Shown: positions 1-4,655 of the stretch, one piece after another
How positions within the stretch are numbered: position 1 is the first letter of the stretch
How the letters are laid out: every line of letters begins with the position of its first letter
Assembly (NCBI GenBank): GCA_030018555.1
Contig: JASEHY010000078.1
Span: 1-6,500, forward strand
Length of the DNA: 6,500 nucleotides
Origin: Planctomycetota bacterium
GTDB taxonomy: Bacteria; Planctomycetota; MHYJ01; JACQXL01
Direction of reading: 5' to 3'
Translations under genes and position numbers: made by a program
Notes under the pieces: model-generated
What the model was told of the DNA's origin: nothing
The model's database searches: none
What the model saw: only the letters and a program-made list of their open reading frames with translations

Positions 1-129
1 GTTAGTTAGAGGAAGCCACACATTCGCTTCGCTCAGTGCAAGCAGATTACACAGATTGAATTTAATCCGTGAAGCCCCCTTTCTTTTTAGTGTTTCTTTG
101 TGTCTTGGTGGCTTTGTGGTTAGTTTTTC
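1..129. other. Non-coding upstream region with degenerate low-complexity sequence
   Basis: I see no gene here. There is an imperfect inverted repeat, CACAGATT (50-57) with AATCCGTG (64-71), with one mismatch and a 6-base loop. A T/G-rich stretch (84-120) follows, with TTTGTG repeated. TTTTAGTG and TGTCTTGGTG from this stretch recur at 4631-4646 on the far side of the gene cluster. It could be a decayed repeat or the remains of a spacer. No upstream gene end or convincing terminator is visible. Confidence 0.5.
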
Positions 130-158
130 TTGACAGCGGATTAGTGAAAAGATATTAT
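130..158 (+). promoter_or_regulatory. Predicted sigma70-type promoter of the acsD cluster
   Basis: TTGACA at 130-135 matches the -35 consensus exactly. TATTAT at 153-158 matches the -10 box with one mismatch, and the spacing is 17 bases. Transcription would start near 164-166, almost exactly where the 13-bp hairpin at 166-195 begins. The resulting acsD leader would be about 147 nt. That two independent signals agree on position strengthens the call, but it is a motif match only. Confidence 0.6.
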
Positions 159-165
159 GAAGTAA

Positions 166-195
166 ATCCCGTCCCGAATGCTTTCGGGACGGGAT
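166..195 (+). repeat. Perfect 13-bp inverted repeat at the predicted transcript 5' end
   Basis: ATCCCGTCCCGAA (166-178) is exactly complementary to 183-195 across the 4-base loop TGCT. Given the promoter at 130-158, this GC-rich hairpin would sit at the very 5' end of the mRNA. Hairpins in that position are known to shield some transcripts from 5'-end-dependent decay, which is a plausible role here. No U-tract follows, so it is not a typical intrinsic terminator. Confidence 0.7.
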
Positions 196-304
196 AACTC
201 GCTGTAACCCTTCGTCCCGCAAGGCGGGACTCAGGGTAAATGGCGCCTCTTTGTCGCCATGGCGCTTCGGCGCCACTTCAAAGGTCTAACAGCGAGTAAA
301 AGGA
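166..304 (+). promoter_or_regulatory. Structured 5' leader of acsD (multi-branch RNA fold, possible cis-regulatory element)
   Basis: Several stems can be read directly. A perfect 13-bp hairpin pairs 166-178 with 183-195 around a TGCT loop. A closing stem pairs ACTCGCTGT (197-205) with ACAGCGAGT (289-297). Inside it, one hairpin pairs ACCC and GTCCCGC (207-210, 214-220) with GCGGGAC and GGGT (224-230, 234-237). A second pairs TGGCG (241-245) with CGCCA (255-259). A third is TGGCGC-TTCG-GCGCCA (260-275), with a classic UUCG tetraloop closed by C-G. Together they form a four-way junction. The closing stem ends next to AAAAGGA (298-304), the acsD ribosome binding site, so folding could influence translation. 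The leader before fhs has the same plan. I recognise no known riboswitch class, and the ligand and function are unknown. Palindromic mobile repeats are the main alternative. Confidence 0.55.
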
Positions 305-312
305 TTTGAGAT

Positions 313-1278
313 ATGCCAGTTGCGAGAATGATAGAGAAATGGTCCTCATCGGTGAATGGAATCACAATAGGGGCAACCTCAGCGGAAGGTGGGACTCGCT
401 CTGAAGCCATCAAGATAGGCGGACAAAATGCGATGCCGTTCTTGTCTGAAGAAGGCACTATTCCCAATCTCCCCGCTATCGCTATGGAAGTGACTGATAT
501 GGTCAATCCGGAATGGCCCGCGGCACTGATAGAGCCGTTCAAGGATGTGATTGATAAGCCGGCTCGCTGGGCTAAGAAGTGTCAGGACGAATATAAAGCC
601 GATGCGGTCTGCCTGCGGCTCACCGGCGCTCATCCGGAGAATAAGAATACACCAATAGAAGAGGTTGTCAAGATGGTAAAGGAGTTGAAATCAGCCGTCT
701 CAATCCCTCTGATTATCTGGGGCTGTGGGAATAATGAGAAGGATAACCAACTTTTCCCCGCTATTTCACAGGCATTGAAGGGTGAAAGATGTCTTTTAGG
801 CACTGCCACTCAGGACAACTATAAGATTCTGGCCGCAACCTGTATTGCGGATGGCCATAATATTGTTGCCGAAAGCCCTCTGGATATTAATATCTGCAAG
901 CAACTGAATATTCTTCTGTTGGATATGGAGATGCCCAATGACCGTATCGTTATTTTCCCATCTACCGGGGCATTGGGATATGGGTTTGAGTATTCTTATT
1001 CTATTATGGAGCGTACCCGTCTTGCCGCATTAGGCGGCGATAAGACGATGGCATATCCGATGATTGCGGTTGTTTCCAACGAGGTCTGGAAGACCAAAGA
1101 GGCAAAGGCACCGGAATCAGAGATGCCCTGCTGGGGCAGGGCAAAAGAACGCGCCATTATCTGGGAAGCCACCACCGCTATCGGATTCCTTTTAGCAGGC
1201 GCTGATATGCTCGTAATGTATCACCCTAAAGCAATAGAACTGACCAGAAACTATATTCAACAGATGATGAAAACGTAG
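313..1278 (+). CDS. acsD: Corrinoid iron-sulfur protein small subunit (acetyl-CoA decarbonylase/synthase delta subunit)
   Basis: This is the small, TIM-barrel subunit of the corrinoid/iron-sulfur protein of the Wood-Ljungdahl pathway. With the large subunit AcsC it holds the cobamide that accepts the methyl group from methyl-THF and passes it to the nickel A-cluster of acetyl-CoA synthase in the cytoplasm. The 321 residues match the acetogen family length of about 320. Family motifs visible are GGTRS (26-30), IIWGCGN (134-140), SPLDINICKQLN (188-199), ALGYGFEYSYSIMER (220-234) and MPCWG (271-275). The ATG at 313 is chosen because AGGA (301-304) lies 8 bases upstream and the N-terminus aligns with the family. 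No signal peptide or membrane segment is seen. The usual partner acsC is not in the 312 bases upstream. Downstream, hicBA separates it from acsE. The function call is firm, but the annotation as AcsD rather than an archaeal-type CdhD rests on remembered similarity. Confidence 0.93.
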   Translation: MPVARMIEKWSSSVNGITIGATSAEGGTRSEAIKIGGQNAMPFLSEEGTIPNLPAIAMEVTDMVNPEWPAALIEPFKDVIDKPARWAKKCQDEYKADAVCLRLTGAHPENKNTPIEEVVKMVKELKSAVSIPLIIWGCGNNEKDNQLFPAISQALKGERCLLGTATQDNYKILAATCIADGHNIVAESPLDINICKQLNILLLDMEMPNDRIVIFPSTGALGYGFEYSYSIMERTRLAALGGDKTMAYPMIAVVSNEVWKTKEAKAPESEMPCWGRAKERAIIWEATTAIGFLLAGADMLVMYHPKAIELTRNYIQQMMKT

Positions 1279-1281
1279 AGC

Positions 1282-1320
1282 GTTGTGCGTAATGCGTTTA
1301 AGAACCATAAGACGCACAAC
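1282..1320. repeat. 9-bp inverted repeat upstream of hicB (possible operator or hairpin)
   Basis: GTTGTGCGT (1282-1290) is exactly complementary to ACGCACAAC (1312-1320), with a 21-base loop. It starts three bases after the acsD stop codon and lies 35 bases before hicB. It could act as a weak attenuating hairpin between acsD and hicBA, or as a binding site for the HicBA complex, since toxin-antitoxin operons are often autoregulated at upstream inverted repeats. The 70-residue HicB lacks an obvious extra DNA-binding domain, which weakens the operator reading. Confidence 0.4.
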
Positions 1321-1338
1321 TGCAAGACACAAGACGCA
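1309..1338 (+). repeat. Three short direct repeats AAGACRCA before hicB
   Basis: AAGACGCA (1309-1316), AAGACACA (1324-1331) and AAGACGCA (1331-1338) occur within 30 bases. The first overlaps the return arm of the inverted repeat at 1282-1320. They are short and could be chance or slippage products, but they sit exactly in the gap where the toxin-antitoxin module joins the acs cluster. Confidence 0.35.
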
Positions 1339-1355
1339 TGACGTGAGGAGGAAAT

Positions 1356-1568
1356 ATGATTTACCGAGTAATTATAGAGAAAGGAGAAGACCTTGGGTAT
1401 GTCATACATTGTCCGGCCATCCCGGGCTGCCATTCTCAAGGTACTACTATAGAAGAAGCCATTGAGAATATTAAGGATGCAATTAGAGGATGTCTTTCAG
1501 TTCTGGACGAGGGACCGACATCTAAAGGCAAAGAGATTGGGGTTATGGAGGTAGACGTAACAGCATAA
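1356..1568 (+). CDS. hicB: HicB-family antitoxin
   Basis: This 70-residue protein matches the short HicB (UPF0150) fold, a partial RNase H-like domain. Visible family features are the N-terminal strand MIYRVIIEKGEDLGYVIHCP, then the PGCHSQGTTIEEAIENIKDAI core (residues 23-43). HicB normally binds and blocks the mRNA-cleaving HicA toxin. An excellent ribosome binding site AGGAGG (1346-1351) lies 4 bases before the ATG. There is no C-terminal helix-turn-helix or ribbon-helix-helix extension, unlike the longer HicB proteins, so DNA binding for autoregulation is uncertain. Its TAA overlaps the hicA ATG by one base (TAATG, 1566-1570), which indicates translational coupling. The antitoxin-first order is the reverse of E. 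coli hicAB. It sits between acsD and acsE with no visible metabolic link. Confidence 0.85.
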   Translation: MIYRVIIEKGEDLGYVIHCPAIPGCHSQGTTIEEAIENIKDAIRGCLSVLDEGPTSKGKEIGVMEVDVTA

Positions 1569-1795
1569 TGGCAGAACTTCCAGTTATCTCAGGGAAAGAA
1601 GCCGTTAAAGCATTTGAAAGAGCAGGATGGTATATGGAAAGACGAGCCAGAAGTAGACATATCATAATGAAGAAACCCGGGATGAGAACTACTCTTTCTA
1701 TTCCAGAACATAAAACCCTTGACCGAGGACTTCTTCGTGCCTTAATAAGAGATGCTTATATCTCAGTAAATGAATTTGTAGGTCTGCTGAAATAG
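1568..1795 (+). CDS. hicA: HicA-family mRNA interferase toxin
   Basis: This 75-residue protein has the small double-stranded-RNA-binding-like HicA fold. HicA toxins cut mRNA and tmRNA, slowing translation until HicB restrains them. The N-terminus LPVISGKEAVKAFERAGW (4-21) is typical of the family. His31 in SRHIIMKKPG is the likely catalytic histidine, followed by a strand, IPEHKTLDRGLLRALIRDA (45-63), and a C-terminal VNEFVGLL. The residues before the histidine are Ser-Arg rather than the more usual Gly-Ser, a small departure that may or may not matter for activity. Translation probably depends on coupling to hicB through the TAATG overlap, because GGAGGT (1547-1552) lies 15 bases upstream, farther than ideal. 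The gene appears intact. Its TAG stop is part of a short stem reaching the acsE ribosome binding site. Confidence 0.87.
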   Translation: MAELPVISGKEAVKAFERAGWYMERRARSRHIIMKKPGMRTTLSIPEHKTLDRGLLRALIRDAYISVNEFVGLLK

Positions 1796-1820
1796 CCAAT
1801 TGGCACAGGGCTAAAAGGAG
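1793..1820 (+). promoter_or_regulatory. Short stem abutting the acsE ribosome binding site
   Basis: TAGCC (1793-1797, starting with the hicA stop codon) can pair with GGCTA (1809-1813), and CCAATTGG (1796-1803) is itself a palindrome. AAAAGGAG (1813-1820) follows directly and is the acsE ribosome binding site, 11 bases before the ATG. Ribosomes finishing hicA would melt this stem, which would favour acsE translation. It resembles a much reduced version of the arrangement before acsD and fhs, but with five pairs the evidence is weak. Confidence 0.35.
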
Positions 1821-1831
1821 AGAGAATAAAT

Positions 1832-2623
1832 ATGCTTATAATCGGAGAACGTATCAATGGGATGTTTAAGGCGGTTCGCAAGGCAATAGAGACCAAGGAT
1901 AAAAAGATAATCCAGGACATTGCCAAAAACCAGGTCGCCGCAGGCGCCAGAATGTTAGATGTCAATGTCGGCCCTGCCGCGGCTGATGATGTCGCGGCTA
2001 TGCAATGGCTGGTGGAGACCGTTCAGGAAGCAGTGGATGTGCCATTAGCGATAGATAGCGCCAAACCACCTGTGATTAAAGCAGGTCTCAAGGTCTGCAA
2101 GAGAAAACCACTCATCAATTCCACTACCGGCGAAGCAGAGAAACTTAATCTTCTTGTCGGACTGGCAAAGGAGTATAACGCAGGGCTTTTAGGTTTAACT
2201 ATGGATGAAAAAGGGATACCGAATTCTATTCAGGCACGGATGGAGATAGGACTGAGAATCCTTGCCTGTGCAATGGAAGCCGGTCTTGCGACCGATGATA
2301 TCTATCTTGACCCGGTCTTTCTACCGGTTAAATTCGGTCAGGCACAGATACCGATTATTTTACAGACCATCAGGGAATTAAAGACCCTTTCTGACCCGCC
2401 ACCAAAGACGGTCTGCGGGTTAAGTAATACCTCTCAGGGATGTCTTGACCGCCCAATGATTAACCGCACCATTCTGGTGATGGCAATTGCCTGGGGGCTT
2501 GATTCCGCTATTGCTGACCCATTAGACAAAGACCTGATGGACGCAATGATTAGCGCTGAACTATTGCTGAATAAATTCATCTATTGTGATTCGTATTTAA
2601 CCGCCTATAGAAAAGCGTTTTAA
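1832..2623 (+). CDS. acsE: 5-methyltetrahydrofolate:corrinoid/iron-sulfur protein Co-methyltransferase
   Basis: MeTr transfers the methyl group of 5-methyl-THF to the Co(I) corrinoid of the iron-sulfur protein, linking the methyl branch to acetyl-CoA synthesis in the cytoplasm. The 263 residues match the Moorella enzyme (262). It is a pterin-binding TIM barrel beginning MLIIGERINGMF. As I recall the Moorella sequence, the substrate-binding residues are conserved at identical numbers: Asp75 (PLAID), Asn96 (PLINST), Asp160 (YLDP) and Asn199 (GLSN), the last implicated in activating N5 of the pterin. Further family motifs are LDVNVGPA (42-49), NRTILVMAIAWGLDSAIAD (211-229) and NKFIYCDS (247-254). 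AGGAG (1816-1820) precedes the ATG by 11 bases. It follows hicA by 36 bases and precedes the fhs leader, so co-transcription with acsD is likely despite the intervening toxin-antitoxin genes. Confidence 0.95.
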   Translation: MLIIGERINGMFKAVRKAIETKDKKIIQDIAKNQVAAGARMLDVNVGPAAADDVAAMQWLVETVQEAVDVPLAIDSAKPPVIKAGLKVCKRKPLINSTTGEAEKLNLLVGLAKEYNAGLLGLTMDEKGIPNSIQARMEIGLRILACAMEAGLATDDIYLDPVFLPVKFGQAQIPIILQTIRELKTLSDPPPKTVCGLSNTSQGCLDRPMINRTILVMAIAWGLDSAIADPLDKDLMDAMISAELLLNKFIYCDSYLTAYRKAF

Positions 2624-2630
2624 GAAGGTA

Positions 2631-2741
2631 GTCCCGCCCCCATACGGGCAAGCTGTACGGGCGGGATTAAGAGCCAGTAACGGTCTGGCGCTCCCACTGG
2701 GATAAACTCCGCGCCATCCCTAACTGGCTCTAAAAAAGGAG
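2631..2741 (+). promoter_or_regulatory. Structured leader of fhs, architecturally related to the acsD leader
   Basis: The first hairpin pairs GTCCCGCCC (2631-2639) with GGGCGGGAT (2659-2667, one G-T pair), with further imperfect pairing inside. Two bases later a perfect 9-bp closing stem pairs AGAGCCAGT (2670-2678) with ACTGGCTCT (2723-2731). Within it TGGCGC (2686-2691) pairs with GCGCCA (2711-2716), and TCCC (2692-2695) with GGGA (2699-2702). The return strand is followed at once by A-rich sequence and the AAGGAG ribosome binding site. Order of elements, the AAC after the first strand, the CTA before the return strand and the internal TGGCGC/GCGCCA all match the leader at 166-304. The closing stem itself differs in sequence but keeps pairing. 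There is no U-run after the first hairpin, so a simple terminator is unlikely. Confidence 0.55.
2736..2741 (+). promoter_or_regulatory. Ribosome binding site deciding the fhs start
   Basis: AAGGAG lies 5 bases before the ATG at 2747, near-ideal spacing. It overlaps the in-frame GTG at 2741, which therefore cannot be the start. It supports translation from 2747, upstream of the position where the enzyme family normally begins (VPSD, codon at 2849). Confidence 0.7.
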
Positions 2742-2746
2742 TGCTT

Positions 2747-4537
2747 ATGCCAAACCTGCAAGACCGCAGTCAGTCCCGCACTTATGCGGGGCAACCGCGT
2801 GAGAACAAGTGTGAGGGAACTTGTTCCGGCAAAACCGCCAAAAGAGAGGTGCCAAGCGATATTGAAATCGCTCAGGCAACCAAGATGCGACCCATTACTG
2901 ATGTCGCTAAAGAATGGGGTATCAAGGAAAAATATCTGGAACTTTACGGTCCTTATAAGGCAAAGGTTTCTCTGGAGATTCTGGAGGAACTCAAAAATAA
3001 GCCGATGGCTAAATATATTGATGTTACAGCCATCACACCAACGCCATTGGGTGAAGGTAAGACCGTTACCACCATCGGTTTAACCCAAGCACTCAATAAG
3101 ATTGGTAAGAGAGCAATCGTCTGTATTCGTCAGCCGTCTTTAGGACCTGTCTTTGGCATCAAGGGCGGTGCGGCAGGCGGAGGATATTCTCAGGTGCTTC
3201 CGATGGAGGATTTCAATCTTCATCTGACCGGTGATGTCCATGCGGTAAGCATTACCCACAACCTTTTAGCCGCTTTTGTTGATGCTCACCTTTTCCACGG
3301 CAATCAATTGAATATTGACCCTGATAATATTTTCTGGCGTAGAGTGGTTGATGTTAGTGACCGTGCTCTTCGTAATATTATCACCGGACTCAACGGCGAA
3401 GGGATGGTGCGTGAGACCGGATTTGACATCAGCGTTGCCTCTGAGATTATGGCAATCCTGGCTCTTGCCACTGACCTCAAGGATTTAAGGAAGCGATTAG
3501 GCAGGGTTGTCGTAGCAATGACCAGGGACGGCAAGCCGGTCACAGCCGATGACCTGAAATGCGGTGGTTCTATGACGATGCTTATGAAAGACGCCCTTAA
3601 GCCCAATCTGATGCAGACCTTGGAAGGCACTGCTTGTTTCGTCCACGCCGGACCGTTCGCCAATATCGCACACGGCAATAACTCTATTATTGAGGATATG
3701 ATGGCAGTACGATTGGGTGAATATGTCGTAACAGAAAGCGGGTTCGGTGCTGACTGCGGGGCAGAAAAGTTCCTTAATATTAAATGTCGTGTCAGCGGGC
3801 TGAAGCCCAATTGCGCGGTCATTGTTGCTACTGTCAGAGCCCTCAAGATGCACGGCGGAGCAGGTAAGGTCGTAGCAGGCAAACCGCTACCTGATGAACT
3901 CGTTAAGGAAAATCTTCCTGCTCTTGAAAAGGGCTGTGCAAACTTGCAGAAACATATTGAGAATATGAAACTGCACGGCATACCGGTTGTGGTGGCTGTT
4001 AACAGGTTTAGCCACGATACAGATAAAGAGATAGAATTGGTGCGCAAGATGGCTAAACTCGCCGGTGCTGAGGATGCCGTGCCATCAGAGGTCTGGATGT
4101 ATGGCGGTGATGGCGGAAAAGACCTTGCTGATGCAGTGCTCAAGGCATGCGAAAAACCATCCAAATTCAAGTTCCTCTACGAACTTGATTGGCCCATTAA
4201 GAAGAAGATAGAGACGATTGCCACCAACATTTATGGCGCCAAGGATGTCAAGTATGACTCGCTTGCCAACCGCAAGATAAAACTATACACCGAATTAGGT
4301 TATGACAAACTGCCGCTTTGTATGGCAAAGACACATCTCTCGCTCTCACACGACCCTGAACTAAAGGGCAGACCGACCGGATTTACTCTGCCGATTCGTG
4401 ATGTCAGGGCATCGGTTGGCGCGGGATTCCTGTATCCGCTCTGCGGTGAGATGAGAACAATGCCGGGATTACCTTCTGTCCCTGCAGGCACCCACTACGA
4501 CATCACTGAGGACGGCAAGATTCTGGGACTGTTTTGA
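2747..4537 (+). CDS. fhs: Formate-tetrahydrofolate ligase with N-terminal extension
   Basis: The enzyme makes 10-formyl-THF from formate, THF and ATP, the first committed step of the methyl branch. From the ATG at 2747 the product has 596 residues, against about 556-560 in the family. The family core begins at VPSDIEIAQ (35-43). The phosphate-binding loop is TPTPLGEGKT (97-106), followed by PSLGPVFGIKGGAAGGGY (130-147), RETGFDISVASE, PFANIAHGNNSI, ESGFGADCGAEKF, VATVRALKMHGG and, near the C-terminus, MAKTHLSLS and MPGLPSVPAG. The core looks intact and should be active. The first 34 residues have no family counterpart, are polar, contain Cys22 and Cys26, and are encoded by hairpin-forming DNA. 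The stop TGA is followed at once by an in-frame TAG. The alternative start, GTG at 2849, would give a normal-length enzyme, but its purine-rich stretch touches the start with no spacing. Confidence 0.95.
   Translation: MPNLQDRSQSRTYAGQPRENKCEGTCSGKTAKREVPSDIEIAQATKMRPITDVAKEWGIKEKYLELYGPYKAKVSLEILEELKNKPMAKYIDVTAITPTPLGEGKTVTTIGLTQALNKIGKRAIVCIRQPSLGPVFGIKGGAAGGGYSQVLPMEDFNLHLTGDVHAVSITHNLLAAFVDAHLFHGNQLNIDPDNIFWRRVVDVSDRALRNIITGLNGEGMVRETGFDISVASEIMAILALATDLKDLRKRLGRVVVAMTRDGKPVTADDLKCGGSMTMLMKDALKPNLMQTLEGTACFVHAGPFANIAHGNNSIIEDMMAVRLGEYVVTESGFGADCGAEKFLNIKCRVSGLKPNCAVIVATVRALKMHGGAGKVVAGKPLPDELVKENLPALEKGCANLQKHIENMKLHGIPVVVAVNRFSHDTDKEIELVRKMAKLAGAEDAVPSEVWMYGGDGGKDLADAVLKACEKPSKFKFLYELDWPIKKKIETIATNIYGAKDVKYDSLANRKIKLYTELGYDKLPLCMAKTHLSLSHDPELKGRPTGFTLPIRDVRASVGAGFLYPLCGEMRTMPGLPSVPAGTHYDITEDGKILGLF
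2773..2826. repeat. Two hairpin-forming inverted repeats inside the 5' end of fhs
   Basis: CCCGCA (2775-2780) and TGCGGG (2785-2790) are perfect arms around CTTA, and an extra G-T and G-C pair extend the stem. GAACAAGT (2803-2810) and ACTTGTTC (2819-2826) are perfect 8-base arms around an 8-base loop. Both lie within the 34-codon extension that precedes the conserved enzyme. The first begins GTCCCGCA, like the hairpins at 171, 214 and 2631. This looks like intergenic-style palindromic DNA that has become coding, but translation of it is inferred. Confidence 0.6.
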
Positions 4538-4655
4538 TAGGGATAACTATCATAATTGCGAATTTCGGATTGCGAATTGCGAATTTGGGGTGGGAGAGTT
4601 CGGGGGACAGAGGGATAAGGGCGTGTTCTCTTTTAGTGTCTTGGTGTCCCTGCTT
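4538..4655. other. Intergenic spacer between convergent fhs and the kelch gene
   Basis: No gene is supported here. TGATAG (4535-4540, the fhs stop region) can pair with CTATCA (4547-4552), a weak 6-bp hairpin without a T-run. GGGACA (4604-4609) can pair with TGTCCC (4645-4650) across a long loop. Neither is a convincing terminator for either convergent gene. The spacer also holds TTGCGAATT iterations and a T-rich segment (4631-4646) resembling 85-110. Confidence 0.5.
4556..4585 (+). repeat. Three TTGCGAATT iterations
   Basis: TTGCGAATT occurs at 4556-4564, 4570-4578 and 4577-4585, the last two overlapping by two bases. Between them, ATTTCGGAT is a degenerate version. This is a short simple-sequence tract in the spacer after fhs, probably from slippage. 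No function is implied. Confidence 0.6.

Noticed and set aside
197..297. Leader stem read as an integron attC site, prompted by GTCTAAC at 285-290 region.
   Set aside because: An attC needs RYYYAAC and GTTRRRY ends in inverted orientation. The other arm reads GTAAC, not GTTRRRY, and the fhs copy (CCCTAAC) does not fit either. There is no integrase or cassette array.
166..304. Cobalamin riboswitch, attractive because the downstream gene encodes a corrinoid protein.
   Set aside because: No B12-box-like sequence or the expected conserved core could be found, and the leader is shorter than the usual aptamer. THF and SAM aptamer signatures were also not seen.
2584..2611. Candidate promoter TTGTGA, 16 bases, TATAGA in the end of acsE, which could serve fhs.
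   Set aside because: Both boxes depart from consensus and the spacing is short. It is too weak to call, although an internal promoter before the fhs leader is plausible.
2741..2743. GTG at 2741 as start of fhs.
   Set aside because: It overlaps the AAGGAG ribosome binding site that serves the ATG at 2747.
3304..4170. A 288-codon open frame antisense to fhs.
   Set aside because: It lies wholly within the conserved fhs coding region, has no family resemblance and a composition typical of an antisense shadow.
4535..4552. TGATAG/CTATCA hairpin as the fhs terminator.
   Set aside because: The stem is only six AT-rich pairs and no T-run follows.
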